A stretch of DNA of 64,000 nucleotides from Mycolicibacterium neoaurum (lineage in GTDB: Bacteria; Actinomycetota; Actinomycetes; Mycobacteriales; Mycobacteriaceae): NCBI RefSeq assembly GCF_036946495.1, contig NZ_JAQIIX010000002.1, positions 868,001-932,000 of the forward strand. Direction: 5' to 3'. A model generated the notes under the pieces. That model made no database searches, was not told the DNA's origin, and saw nothing but the letters and a program-made list of their open reading frames with translations. Positions 32,916 to 41,916 of the stretch are shown in pieces. Every line of letters begins with the position of its first letter. Position 1 is the stretch's first letter. The translations under genes and the position numbers were made by a program.

Positions 32916-34019
32916 ATGACCGACACATCAGCTTCGCCGCCCACCCCGATCCGGGTCGCCGCCATCGGTACCGGGAACGTCGGCCGCCACGCCCTGCGCC
33001 AGCTCATCGAGGATCCGCAATACGAACTCACCGGTGTGTGGGTGTCCTCGGCAGCCAAGACCGGCAAGGACGCCGGAGAGCTTGCCGGACTGGACGTTTC
33101 GACCGGCATCACGGCGACGGACAATCTCGACGACATCCTGGCCACCGCACCGGACTGCGCAGTCTACACGGCGATGGCCGACAACCGGCTGCCCGACGCA
33201 CTCGAGGATTACCGGCGCCTGCTGGCCGCAGGCATCAACGTCGTCGGCAGCGCGGCGGTGTTCCTGCAGTACCCGTGGCAGGTGCTGCCCGCCGAACTGG
33301 TCACCCCGATCGAGGAGGCGGCCCGCACAGGATCGTCGAGCATCTTCGTCAACGGCATCGATCCCGGTTTCGCCAACGACCTGCTGCCGCTGGCGCTCGC
33401 CGGGACCTGCCAGAGTGTCGAGCAGATCCGCTGTATGGAGATCGTCGACTACGCCACCTACGACAGTCCCACCGTCATGTTCGACGTGATGGGTTTCGGC
33501 AAGAGCATCGACGAGCTGCCGATGCTGCTGCAGCCCGGTGTGCTCAGCCTGGCCTGGGGCTCGGTGGTGCGTCAATTGGCCGCCGGCCTGGGCATCGAAC
33601 TCGACGAGGTCACCGAAACCCACACCCGGATCCCGGCCCCCGAGGACTTCCGGATCGCCGCCGGACCGATTCCCGCGGGCAGCACCGCCGCCATGCGTTT
33701 CGAGGTGCGCGGCATGGTCGACGGACATCCCGCCGTGGTGCTGGAGCACGTGACCCGGCTGCGCGCGGACCTCTGCCCGGACTGGCCCCAGCCCGCCCAG
33801 GAGGGCGGTTCCTACCGAGTCGAGGTCACCGGCGAGCCGTCCTACGCGCTGGACCTGTGCCTGAGCAGCCGCAAGGGCGACCACAATCACGCCGGTTTGG
33901 TGGCTACCGCCGCACGAGTGGTCAACGCCATCGCGGCGGTGGTCGCGGCCGAACCGGGCATCACGACCACACTCGATCTCCCGCTGATCACCGGCAAGGG
34001 GTTGTACGCCGCACCCTAG
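32916..34019 (+). CDS. NAD(P)-binding dehydrogenase, DapB/diaminopentanoate-dehydrogenase-like (Rv0926c-like)
   Basis: A 367-residue protein with an N-terminal Rossmann motif (RVAAIGTGNVGRHALRQLI) and a C-terminal domain of the dihydrodipicolinate reductase-like type. It matches the Rv0926c family, sometimes named after 2,4-diaminopentanoate dehydrogenase. The true substrate is not known. ATG 32916 has AGGA 6 nt upstream, while the GTG at 32904 would overlap the SDR stop. It forms an operon with the SDR under the KstR-like site. Confidence 0.8.
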   Translation: MTDTSASPPTPIRVAAIGTGNVGRHALRQLIEDPQYELTGVWVSSAAKTGKDAGELAGLDVSTGITATDNLDDILATAPDCAVYTAMADNRLPDALEDYRRLLAAGINVVGSAAVFLQYPWQVLPAELVTPIEEAARTGSSSIFVNGIDPGFANDLLPLALAGTCQSVEQIRCMEIVDYATYDSPTVMFDVMGFGKSIDELPMLLQPGVLSLAWGSVVRQLAAGLGIELDEVTETHTRIPAPEDFRIAAGPIPAGSTAAMRFEVRGMVDGHPAVVLEHVTRLRADLCPDWPQPAQEGGSYRVEVTGEPSYALDLCLSSRKGDHNHAGLVATAARVVNAIAAVVAAEPGITTTLDLPLITGKGLYAAP

Positions 34020-34028
34020 GCTGGACCG

Positions 34029-35090
34029 GTGGCCGACCATCTCTACTTCGCCTACGGCTCCAACCTGTGCAACGACCAGATGGCCGCACGCTGTCCGGAT
34101 GCCCGCGGTCCGGTCCGGGCGATGCTGGCCGATCACGACTGGCTGATCAACGAGCGGGGCGTGGCCACCATCGAGCCCGCCGCGGGTGCCGAGGTGCACG
34201 GGGTGGTGTGGCGGATCAGCGATGCCGACCTGGCCGTGCTCGACCGTGCCGAAGGGATCCCGGTCCGCTATCGGCGTGATCGCGCGACGGTCCGTACCGA
34301 CGACGGCCCCCGCGACGCCTGGATCTACATCGATCACCGCATCGAACCGGGCGCACCGCGCCCCGGCTATCTGGAACGCGTCATCGCCGGGGCCTCGCAC
34401 CACGGACTTCCGCAGCGCTGGCTGGATTTCCTGGACCGCTGGCATCCCGCGAACTGGCCACGGGCACTTGCTCCCTCCGAGAAGCCGGGACCGCGGCCCC
34501 TCACCGAGTTGCTGTCGGACCCACTGATCTCGGAGTATTCGATTCTGCGTGGGCCGTTCGCCTTCCTTGCCATCCACGGCGGCGGGCTGGAACGGATGAC
34601 CGATGTCATCGCCGAGCGCGCCGCGGAGCTGGCCGGGGCGTCGGTGTACGTCGTGCGCCACCCGCCGGACTACCCGCACCATCTGTCCTCGGCGGCCTAT
34701 CGTGCCGCCGAATCCGAACGCCTGGCCGAGTTCCTGGACCACGCCGAGCACGTCGTCTCCCTGCACGGCTACGGTCGCGTCGGGCGCAGCAACGACCTGC
34801 TCGCCGGCGGCGGAAATCGCGAACTGGCCGGGCACGTGGCCGCGCATCTCGACATCCCAGGGCATCGGGTCATCACCGATCTGGACGCGATCCCGCGTGA
34901 ACTGCGTGGACTGCACCCGGACAATCCGGTCAACCGAACCCGCGGCGGCGGTGTGCAATTGGAACTGGCACCGCGGGTGCGCGGGATCAGCCCGCGTAGC
35001 GGACCGCTCGGCGAGGACGGGCTGAGCCGACCGACCCGCGCCTTGATCGCCGGACTGGTCTCGGCGGCCCGGGCCTGGCCCCGAATCTGA
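34029..35090 (+). CDS. Gamma-glutamylcyclotransferase / poly-gamma-glutamate hydrolase fusion
   Basis: A 353-residue two-domain protein. Residues about 1-145 are a gamma-glutamylcyclotransferase-like fold with the YGSN substrate loop (YFAYGSNLC) and the catalytic Glu in LDRAEGIP. Residues about 155-353 match poly-gamma-glutamate hydrolase (PF05908), with putative zinc ligands in AIHGGGLE, PHHLSS and SLHGYGR, and the late GGGVQLELAPR motif. Both parts act on gamma-glutamyl bonds in known families, so the fusion suggests a gamma-glutamyl peptide or polymer degrading enzyme. The GTG at 34029 follows TAGGCT by 6 nt, so it is probably leaderless with its own promoter. Confidence 0.8.
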   Translation: MADHLYFAYGSNLCNDQMAARCPDARGPVRAMLADHDWLINERGVATIEPAAGAEVHGVVWRISDADLAVLDRAEGIPVRYRRDRATVRTDDGPRDAWIYIDHRIEPGAPRPGYLERVIAGASHHGLPQRWLDFLDRWHPANWPRALAPSEKPGPRPLTELLSDPLISEYSILRGPFAFLAIHGGGLERMTDVIAERAAELAGASVYVVRHPPDYPHHLSSAAYRAAESERLAEFLDHAEHVVSLHGYGRVGRSNDLLAGGGNRELAGHVAAHLDIPGHRVITDLDAIPRELRGLHPDNPVNRTRGGGVQLELAPRVRGISPRSGPLGEDGLSRPTRALIAGLVSAARAWPRI

Positions 35091-35097
35091 AGACGAT

Positions 35098-35143
35098 CGC
35101 GCCGATTCGACGAAAAGCCGCCACCTTCTCCAGATTCGACGCG
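35098..35143. terminator. Weak inverted repeat between convergent genes
   Basis: Arms 35098-35108 and 35133-35143 are inverted with two mismatches. It fills the gap between the fusion gene and the permease stop, and could be a bidirectional terminator. Confidence 0.3.
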
Positions 35144-35147
35144 ACCA

Positions 35148-36503
35148 CTACTCCTTCATGTCGAGCACCGGCGTCGGCCGCCGGAAACCGTGGGTGACCA
35201 CCAGCAGCCAGATGAATCCGACGGCCAGCCAGATCAGCCCGAGCCGCAACGCGTCACCGGACAGACTTGTCCACAACCACACCGTCAGCGCGAAACCGAT
35301 ACCGGGCAGGATCAGGTTGTTCAGCACGTTCTTCTCACCGGCGTCGACGAAGTAGTGCTTGATCACGGTCAGGTTCACCGCCGAGAAGGCCACCAGGGCA
35401 CCGAAACTGACCACCGATGCCAGCAGCGCCAGGTCGATCACCAACGCGAGCAGCGAGATCACCGATACCGCCAGGATCGCCCAGGTCGGGGTGCTGAACT
35501 TCACCGAGACGTGCCCGAACACCTTGCGCGGCAGCACGCCATCGCGGCCCATCGCATACAGGATGCGCGCCACCGAGGCCTGCGAGGTGAGCGCCGATCC
35601 GGTGGCACCTGCCACATAGGCCGCGGTGAAGAACGCCGAGAGGAACGCGCCGCCGGCGGCGACCATGACATCCACCGACCCGGTGTCGACACTCTCGAAC
35701 GCATTCGACGGGAAGACCAGCTGCGAGGCGTAGGACAGCACGATGAACAGCACACCGCAGATCACGGTGGCCAGCATGATGGCCTTCGGCACATCGCGCC
35801 GGGCATCCTTGGCCTCCTCGGAAAGTGTTGACACGGCGTCGAACCCGAGGAACGACAGGCACAGGATGGCCGCACCGGCCAGTACCGGCGCCATGCCCCC
35901 CGCGGTGCCGTCACCGGTGAACGGCGCCATGATGTCGACCGTCCCGGAACCGGAGATCGTCGCCACCGCCATGACGAGGAACACCACGATGAAGACCGCC
36001 TGCACCGCGATGATCACCGCGTTGGCGCGGGCCACCGAGACGATGCCGACGATGTTGAGGACCGTCACCAGCACGATGGTCACCAGCACGATCACCCACT
36101 GTGGGATCGACGGCACCGCGGCGTTGAGGTACAGCCCGATCACCATGTAGTTCAGCATCGGCAGGAACAGGTAATCCAAGAGCAACGACCAGCCGGCCAG
36201 GAATCCCACCGGCGCCCCGAAGGTCTTCTGGGTATAGGCATAGGCCGACCCGGCCACCGGGTACGCCGTCGCCATCCTGGCATAGGAGCGGGCCGTGAAG
36301 ATCATCGCGGCCAGCGTCACCACATAGGCCAGCGGCACCCGGCCCCCGGACTCGACGGTGACGATGCCGTAGGTGGTGAACACGGTGAGCGGCACCATGT
36401 AGACGAGGCCGAAGAGCACCAGCGAGGGCACTCCGAGGGCGCGTTTGAGCCTGCCCTCGTTCGGATCTGCCGAGATACCGACAAGCGGCTCCGAAGTCGA
36501 CAT
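35148..36503 (-). CDS. APC superfamily amino acid/amine permease
   Basis: A 451-residue protein with about 12 transmembrane helices. LVLFGLVYMVPLTVFTTYGIV and SGGRVPLAYVVTLAAMIFTARSYARMATAYPVAGSAY carry the APC family consensus, and FLGFDAVSTLSEEAKDARRDVPKAI is the conserved loop after helix 6. It likely imports an amino acid or amine, and the amidohydrolase next to it could process the substrate. ATG 36503 has GGGAG 7 nt upstream. It lies 13 bp downstream of the amidohydrolase, so the two form an operon. Confidence 0.87.
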   Translation of the reverse strand: MSTSEPLVGISADPNEGRLKRALGVPSLVLFGLVYMVPLTVFTTYGIVTVESGGRVPLAYVVTLAAMIFTARSYARMATAYPVAGSAYAYTQKTFGAPVGFLAGWSLLLDYLFLPMLNYMVIGLYLNAAVPSIPQWVIVLVTIVLVTVLNIVGIVSVARANAVIIAVQAVFIVVFLVMAVATISGSGTVDIMAPFTGDGTAGGMAPVLAGAAILCLSFLGFDAVSTLSEEAKDARRDVPKAIMLATVICGVLFIVLSYASQLVFPSNAFESVDTGSVDVMVAAGGAFLSAFFTAAYVAGATGSALTSQASVARILYAMGRDGVLPRKVFGHVSVKFSTPTWAILAVSVISLLALVIDLALLASVVSFGALVAFSAVNLTVIKHYFVDAGEKNVLNNLILPGIGFALTVWLWTSLSGDALRLGLIWLAVGFIWLLVVTHGFRRPTPVLDMKE

Positions 36504-36516
36504 GTGCACTCCCTCT

Positions 36517-38142
36517 TTACGGTGATGTGGACGCGACGAACCCGGGCTCGCCCCGGAGGTAGGTGGCCCGCACCTCGATGCCGGGCAGTTCGAGCGGCGG
36601 GGTCGATCGCGGGTCGCGGTCCAGCCAGACCAGGTCGGCGCTGGCGCCGGGCGCCAGCCTGCCCCAGATCCGTTCGGCGAAGGCCTGATCGGCGACACCG
36701 GCGGTGTAGGCGGTCAGTGCCCGTTCGATGGCCAGGGTCTCCTGCGGGGTCCAGCCCCCGGCCGGTTGTCCCTCGGCGGTCTGCCGCGATACGCCCACGG
36801 CGATACCGTCGAGCGGAGCTCCCGAGGAGACCGGCCAGTCCGAACCCAGCGCCAGCGGGGCGCCGGAGTCGGCCAACGAGCGCATCCGGTACTGCTTGTC
36901 GGCCCGTTCCCTGCCGAGTCGGGGCACGGTCAGCACGTTCATCAGCGCATCCTCCTGCGCCCACAGCGGCTGCATGCACGGGATGACGCCCAAGGCGGCG
37001 AAGCGGTCCAGATCGGCGTCGTCGACCAGCTGGACGTGGGCGATCACGGGCCTGCGGTCGCGGGACCCGTTCTGGGCCACGGTGTACTCGATCGCGTCGA
37101 GGGCCTGGCGGACGGCAGCATCCCCGATGGCGTGGATGTGGATCTGCAAACCGAGTTCGTCGACGCGTTGGCAGGCCCGGGCCAGCGAGTCTCCCTCCCA
37201 GACGGTCATGCCGTGGGAATGCAGGCCCGAGCAGTACGGCTGGAGCAGCGCACCGGTTTCGTTCTCGACCACCCCGTCGGCGAAGAACTTCACTGTCTGC
37301 GCGGTCAGCATGGGCGAACCGAGTTCGCTCACCTGCCGACGGGCATCGGCGAAATGCGCCACCTGCTCGTCGAAATGCCGCGGGTCGGCGTAGAGGGCCA
37401 GGTTGAATCGCACCCGCAGGGCATCGCGCCGGGCGGCCTCCAGGTAGGTCTGCACGTCGGCGGGTTCCACCCAGGCGTCCTGCACCCAGGTCACGCCGTG
37501 GGCCAGGTAGTAATCGGCCGCGGTGCCGAGGGCGGCAACCCGCACGTCCTCGTCGCGGGCCGGCATCACGGCGGTCACCAGGTCGACCGCGCCCCATTCG
37601 CGCAGGGTGCCCAGTACCGATCCGTCGGGACGGTGCGGAATCTCGCCGAGTTCGGGATCGGGGGTGTCGCCGGTGATGCCGGCGCGCTCCAACGCGGCGG
37701 TGTTGCACCACACGGTGTGATAGTCCCAGGCCCGCAGCACCACCGGTCGATCGGCGACGGCCTCATCGAGCCAGCGCGCGTCGAACAGACCGTCGGCTGC
37801 CAGGCTGCCGTCGTAGGACGCTCCGACGATCCACTCCTGGTCGGGATGGTCCTCGGCGTAGCGGCGCACGGCCGCCACGATCTGGTCCACCGACGTGCAC
37901 GGCCGCACCGCAGGGCCGACGAACTCCAGGCCGCCGAGTAGCGGGTGGGCGTGGCCGTCACCGAAGGACGGCATGAGGAAACCACCCTCCAGGTCGACGA
38001 TGTCGCAACCCTCCGGTGCCCCGGTCACCGCGGCGGGTCCGATGGCGGCAACCACCCCGTCGGTGACCAGCAATGCGTCGGTGGGCGGTTGGCCGGGCAC
38101 GCCGGCCCACACGGATCCGTTGCGAAACAAGGTCGACACCAC
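36517..38142 (-). CDS. YtcJ-like amidohydrolase
   Basis: A metal-dependent hydrolase of about 541 residues from the amidohydrolase 3 family. The N-terminal metal motif is GDGHAHP (after DLEGGFLMPSF). QTVKFFADGVVENETGAL holds the lysine region, IHIHAIGDAAV and VIAHVQLVD supply further histidines, and SDWPVSSGAPLDG gives the Asp. Relatives include N-substituted formamide deformylases; the substrate is unassigned. The start is one of two adjacent GTG codons (38142 or 38139) after AAGGTG. It precedes the permease and probably shares its substrate. Confidence 0.83.
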   Translation of the reverse strand: MVSTLFRNGSVWAGVPGQPPTDALLVTDGVVAAIGPAAVTGAPEGCDIVDLEGGFLMPSFGDGHAHPLLGGLEFVGPAVRPCTSVDQIVAAVRRYAEDHPDQEWIVGASYDGSLAADGLFDARWLDEAVADRPVVLRAWDYHTVWCNTAALERAGITGDTPDPELGEIPHRPDGSVLGTLREWGAVDLVTAVMPARDEDVRVAALGTAADYYLAHGVTWVQDAWVEPADVQTYLEAARRDALRVRFNLALYADPRHFDEQVAHFADARRQVSELGSPMLTAQTVKFFADGVVENETGALLQPYCSGLHSHGMTVWEGDSLARACQRVDELGLQIHIHAIGDAAVRQALDAIEYTVAQNGSRDRRPVIAHVQLVDDADLDRFAALGVIPCMQPLWAQEDALMNVLTVPRLGRERADKQYRMRSLADSGAPLALGSDWPVSSGAPLDGIAVGVSRQTAEGQPAGGWTPQETLAIERALTAYTAGVADQAFAERIWGRLAPGASADLVWLDRDPRSTPPLELPGIEVRATYLRGEPGFVASTSP

Positions 38143-38190
38143 GGATTTGCACCTTACGCGGGGTTGGGAGTTTAGCAATCCGAATGTCAC

Positions 38191-38217
38191 CCATCCGTTA
38201 GGCGAACGGTCCCGAAT
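38191..38217 (+). promoter_or_regulatory. SigK-type promoter (CCATCC / CCGAAT)
   Basis: CCATCC at 38191-38196 and CCGAAT at 38212-38217 match the published -35 and -10 elements of SigK promoters in the M. tuberculosis complex, with a 15-nt spacer. The -10 ends 7 nt before the GTG start at 38225, so the transcript would begin at the start codon (leaderless). Because sigK lies downstream in the same transcription unit, this implies positive autoregulation. Confidence 0.75.
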
Positions 38218-38224
38218 CACCATC

Positions 38225-39517
38225 GTGCAGTATCAGAGGAGTCGGTCCATTGCCGTCATCGGAAGCGGCATCGCCGGGTTGACGGCTGCATATCTGCTGT
38301 CCGCGCACGACCACGTGACGCTGTTCGAGGCCGAAGACCAGCTCGGCGGCCACCGGCGCGACCATCGTGTCGACGACGGCTCCGGCGGCACGGTCGCCGT
38401 CGACTCGGCCTTCCTGATCCACGACGACACCCAGCCGACGTTGTGTCGCTTGTTCGTCGATCTCGGCATCGACACCGTCGCCACCGACCTGTCGCTCTCC
38501 ATGCGCGATGACCGCATCGGCCTGCAGTACGCGCTCATGCGCGGCCTCGGCGGACTGTTTCCCTCCTGGTCGAACGTCGCTCGGCCCCGATATCTGCGCA
38601 TGCTGGCCGAGATCAACCGGTTCCACCGGGCCGCCGCCACCCTGCTGGCCACCGGCGACGCCGAGGACACCGGCACACTGGGCGCCTTCCTCGCCGTGCA
38701 CAAGTTCTCGAAATACTTCGCCGAACACTTCGCGACACCGCTGGTGGCCACCGTCTGGTCCGGCGGGCCGCACACGACCTTGCAGATTCCCGCGCGCTAC
38801 CTGTTCGCATTCCTGCAGCAGCACGGGCTGCTCTCAGGATCTGAGTCGGCGGCCACGCGCACCGTCGTCGGCGGGTCTGCCGGCTATGTCGACGCCATCG
38901 CCGCCCACGTCGACGAGGTGCGCACCGGCACCCCGGTCGGCGCCGTGCGGCGCATCGCCGACGGAGTCGAGTTGCAGGCCGGCGGGACGTTGCGCGAGTT
39001 CGACGCCGTGGTCATAGCGACCCGGTCCGATCAGGCACTGCAGGCGTTGCACCAACCCACCGATGCCGAACGGGCAGCGCTGGGTGCCATACGGTACTCG
39101 ACCGAATACGCCTGCGTGCACACCGACACCTCGGTGTTGCCGACCCGGCCCGCCGCCAGGGCGCTGCGGAACTATCTGTTGCCCGAGAGCGGCCGCGACG
39201 CGCTGATCACCTACGACATCAGTCGGTTGTTGGGTCTGACTGGCGCGCACCGTTACCTGATGACCCTCGGGGGTTCCGGGCGGGTGAACCCGGCCGCCGT
39301 GATCACCGAGATGACCTACCAACGTCCGCTATACACGACGGAATCCATTGCTGCCCAACGATTGTTTCCGATGCTGAACGATGACAGGGTGGTTTTCGCG
39401 GGCGCCTATCACGGTTGGGGATTCCGCGAGGACGGCGCCGCCTCCGGTGTGTGTGCCGCCGAGCGGTTGGGAGCACAGTGGCCGGCGGCACGGGAATCCG
39501 AGGCGATGCCATGTTGA
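38225..39517 (+). CDS. FAD-dependent amine-oxidase-fold protein (Rv0449c-like)
   Basis: A 430-residue flavoprotein with the dinucleotide motif AVIGSGIAGLTAAYLLSAHDHV, LFEAEDQLGGHRRDH, and a C-terminal YHGWGFREDGAASG FAD motif. It resembles Rv0449c, which in M. tuberculosis is part of the sigK locus with ufaA1 and a DUF1365 gene. Those lipid-modifying partners are absent here. Its substrate is unknown; an unsaturated lipid is suggested by the partners elsewhere. The GTG start is supported by the SigK promoter spacing. Confidence 0.82.
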   Translation: MQYQRSRSIAVIGSGIAGLTAAYLLSAHDHVTLFEAEDQLGGHRRDHRVDDGSGGTVAVDSAFLIHDDTQPTLCRLFVDLGIDTVATDLSLSMRDDRIGLQYALMRGLGGLFPSWSNVARPRYLRMLAEINRFHRAAATLLATGDAEDTGTLGAFLAVHKFSKYFAEHFATPLVATVWSGGPHTTLQIPARYLFAFLQQHGLLSGSESAATRTVVGGSAGYVDAIAAHVDEVRTGTPVGAVRRIADGVELQAGGTLREFDAVVIATRSDQALQALHQPTDAERAALGAIRYSTEYACVHTDTSVLPTRPAARALRNYLLPESGRDALITYDISRLLGLTGAHRYLMTLGGSGRVNPAAVITEMTYQRPLYTTESIAAQRLFPMLNDDRVVFAGAYHGWGFREDGAASGVCAAERLGAQWPAARESEAMPC

Positions 39518-39628
39518 TTGCCTTCGGCGTCGTCAGTGCGTCTCGGGCGCAAGCCATTTCGGACCGGCCGAGCAGCCAGGGACGGCGGTTCACGCAGATG
39601 GGAGGTCGCAGATGAAACGGGGCATTCC

Positions 39629-40210
39629 GTGACGCTGCTGGACGAGCCCGCTATCCTACGGAACGTGACGTCAGACCTCGACGCATTGCTGCGCCGGGTA
39701 GCGCAACGCGATGTGGACGCCTTCGCCGCGTTCTACGACCACACCAGAGCCAGGGTGTTCGGTCTGGTCCTGCGGGTGCTGCGGGATCCCGGGTACAGCG
39801 AGGAAACCACTCAGGACATCTATCTCCAGGTCTGGCGCAACGCCGGGGACTACAACCCGGCGGCGGGAACACCGCTTTCCTGGCTGATGACCTTGGCGCA
39901 CCGCCGCGCCGTGGACCGGGTGCGCTCCGAGCAGGCCGGCGCCGACCGCGAATCCCGCTACGGTGCCGCGACCGTCGAACCTCCGGTCGACCAGGTCGCC
40001 GACCGGGTGCTCGACAACGAGGATTATCGCCAGGTGACCCATTGCCTGGGGGCGCTGACCGACAAACAACGCGAGTGCATCGAACTCGCCTATTACGACG
40101 GACTGACCTATGTCCAGGTCTCCGACCGGCTGTCGGCGAACCTGGCGACTATCAAATCGCGGATGCGCGACGCGATCCGCGGACTTCGTAATTGCCTGGG
40201 GGCAGCATGA
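39629..40210 (+). CDS. sigK: ECF RNA polymerase sigma factor SigK
   Basis: A 193-residue ECF sigma factor. Region 2 includes FAAFYDHTRARVFGLVLRVLRDPGYSEETTQDIYLQVWRNAGDYNP, with MTLAHRRAVDRVRSEQAG after it. Region 4 is LTDKQRECIELAYYDGLTYVQVSDRLSANLATIKSRMRDAIRGLRNC. It is closely similar to M. tuberculosis SigK, which drives mpt70/mpt83-type genes. The start is uncertain: GTG 39629 is used, while GTG 39665 lies 7 nt after a TATCCT -10 hexamer and would give a 181-residue leaderless product closer to the length in M. tuberculosis. Its stop overlaps the rskA start. Confidence 0.92.
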   Translation: MTLLDEPAILRNVTSDLDALLRRVAQRDVDAFAAFYDHTRARVFGLVLRVLRDPGYSEETTQDIYLQVWRNAGDYNPAAGTPLSWLMTLAHRRAVDRVRSEQAGADRESRYGAATVEPPVDQVADRVLDNEDYRQVTHCLGALTDKQRECIELAYYDGLTYVQVSDRLSANLATIKSRMRDAIRGLRNCLGAA

Positions 40211-40920
40211 CCAGCCCACATGATGATCTGCTGGCGTTGGCAACCGCCTACGCCCTGCACGCGGTCGACGACGCCGAGCGTGCCGATATCGACCGGCGCC
40301 TGAGCGCGGCGCCTACGTCCGTCGCCGAGGCGTTCGCCACCGAGGTCCAGCAGGTCCGCGAGGCGATGGCTCTGGTCTCGTCGGCCACCGCGACCGAGCC
40401 GTCCGATGAATTACGCGACCGGGTGCTGGCTGCCGTCAGCGCCGATCCGGTGCGTCAGCTGCGCTCCCGCCAACCCCGGCGGTGGACGACGCTGCTCACC
40501 GCCGCCGCGGCCGCCGTGGTGGTCGGTGTCGCCACCTTCGGGATCGGCTGGTCATTGCGCCCCGTGCCACAAGCCACCACGGCCGAACAGATCTTCGCCG
40601 CGCCGGACGTCCGCACGGTATCCGGTGACATCCCGACCGGCGGCACGGCGACCGTGGTGTTCTCCCGCGAACGCAACGCCGGCGTACTGGTGATGAACAA
40701 CGTCGCCCCGCCCGCGAACGGCACCGTCTATCAGATGTGGTTGATCGACGACGCCGGGCCGCACTCGGCGGGCACCATGAACGCCAAGGCGATCGCCCCG
40801 TCGACGACGGCCGTGCTGCCCGATCTCGGCGACTCGATCACACTGGCCTTCACCGTCGAACCCGGTGAGGGTTCGGCCGCGCCCACCAGCACGCCGTTTG
40901 CCTCCCTGCCGCTGACGTAG
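40207..40920 (+). CDS. rskA: Anti-sigma-K factor RskA
   Basis: A 237-residue single-pass membrane protein. The N-terminal cytoplasmic domain (MTSPHDDLLALATAYALHAVDDAERADIDRRL) is the zinc-free anti-sigma domain that binds SigK. A transmembrane helix (LLTAAAAAVVVGVATFGIGW) is at about 98-117. The exported domain has VYQMWLIDDAGPHSAGTM, typical of the RskA family. Regulated proteolysis releases SigK in M. tuberculosis. The ATG overlaps the sigK stop, ensuring matched synthesis. Confidence 0.93.
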   Translation: MTSPHDDLLALATAYALHAVDDAERADIDRRLSAAPTSVAEAFATEVQQVREAMALVSSATATEPSDELRDRVLAAVSADPVRQLRSRQPRRWTTLLTAAAAAVVVGVATFGIGWSLRPVPQATTAEQIFAAPDVRTVSGDIPTGGTATVVFSRERNAGVLVMNNVAPPANGTVYQMWLIDDAGPHSAGTMNAKAIAPSTTAVLPDLGDSITLAFTVEPGEGSAAPTSTPFASLPLT

Positions 40921-40938
40921 GTGCCTACCATCGGGCCC

Positions 40939-41739
40939 ATGTTCCGATTCGGATTGGGCCTGCGCGACACCTCGTCGGCGGCCAAGGTGCGCTCGGCGGC
41001 CCGTCGTGCCGAGGACCTGGGCTACGACATCGTTCTGGTGCCCGACCACCTCGGCGCACCCGCGCCGTTCCCGGTGCTCTCGACCATCGCCGCGGTCACC
41101 GAGACACTGCGGCTGGGCACCTTCGTTCTCAACGCCGGGTTCTACAAACCGGCCCTGCTGGCCCGTGACGTCGCGGCACTGCACGAGCTGTCGGCGGGTC
41201 GTTTCGAGGTGGGCTTGGGCGCCGGTTACGTGCGCGCGGAGTTCGAGGCCGCCGAACTGCCTTTCCCCTCCGCGAGGCAACGGGTCGAGTATCTGGAGCA
41301 TGTCACCGCGCACCTGGCCGAGCATGTCCCCGACGTGCCGATCATGATCGCCGGTGGTGGGGACCGACTGCTGACCGCGGCCGCCCGGTGGGCATCGATC
41401 GTCGGCGTCACCGGCGGCAGCGGAGCGGATCCACTTGCCGAACGGATCGCCTTCCTGCGCTCCGTTGCCGGTGCGCGCTTCACCGATATCGAACTCAACA
41501 TCGCCATCACCGCGGTGCCCACCGACGGCTCCGGGGTCCCAAACCTGGCCATGACCCGGCACTACGCACCCGACCTGACCGATGAACAGCTGCTGACCCT
41601 GCCCGGCGTACTGTCCGGATCGGTCGACGAGATGGCCGCCAAGGTGCGCCGGCTGCACGACGAGTACGGTGCGCGCTACCTGGTGATACAGGAGGCCCAT
41701 GCCGAGGCGTTCGGGCAGGTCATCGCCGCGCTGCGCTGA
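40939..41739 (+). CDS. LLM-class F420-dependent oxidoreductase
   Basis: A 266-residue luciferase-like oxidoreductase (MFRFGLGLRDTSSAAKVRSAARRAEDLGYD, VPDHLG, AGRFEVGLGAGYVRAEFEAAELPFPS, PIMIAGGGDRLLTAAARWA). The pattern is that of a mycobacterial F420-dependent subfamily with unknown substrates. ATG 40939 follows a TACCAT hexamer by 7 nt with no ribosome-binding site, so it is likely leaderless and transcribed separately from sigK-rskA. Confidence 0.85.
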   Translation: MFRFGLGLRDTSSAAKVRSAARRAEDLGYDIVLVPDHLGAPAPFPVLSTIAAVTETLRLGTFVLNAGFYKPALLARDVAALHELSAGRFEVGLGAGYVRAEFEAAELPFPSARQRVEYLEHVTAHLAEHVPDVPIMIAGGGDRLLTAAARWASIVGVTGGSGADPLAERIAFLRSVAGARFTDIELNIAITAVPTDGSGVPNLAMTRHYAPDLTDEQLLTLPGVLSGSVDEMAAKVRRLHDEYGARYLVIQEAHAEAFGQVIAALR

Positions 41740-41818
41740 TATTAGATTGTGCTGCAACATAATTGAGCTGATCTACGGCCATGTGGCCGGATCGTGACGC
41801 GCGCCACTGCAGACCGGA

Positions 41819-41845
41819 GGTTTTCGGTAGCGACGGGCTGGGCAT
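41819..41845 (+). promoter_or_regulatory. Possible SigF-like promoter upstream of the CsbD-like gene
   Basis: GGTTT at 41819 and GGGCAT at 41840-41845, 16 nt apart, partly match the SigF pattern (GGTTT, then GGGTAT). The -10 differs at one base. It is a candidate because CsbD-type proteins are stress-induced in other bacteria. Confidence 0.3.
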
Positions 41846-41916
41846 CCACTTCTCGCAGACGATTGGTGGGGTTGAGAACACAGCACACCGTTCACGCGAC
41901 CAGCAAGGGAGCCGAC

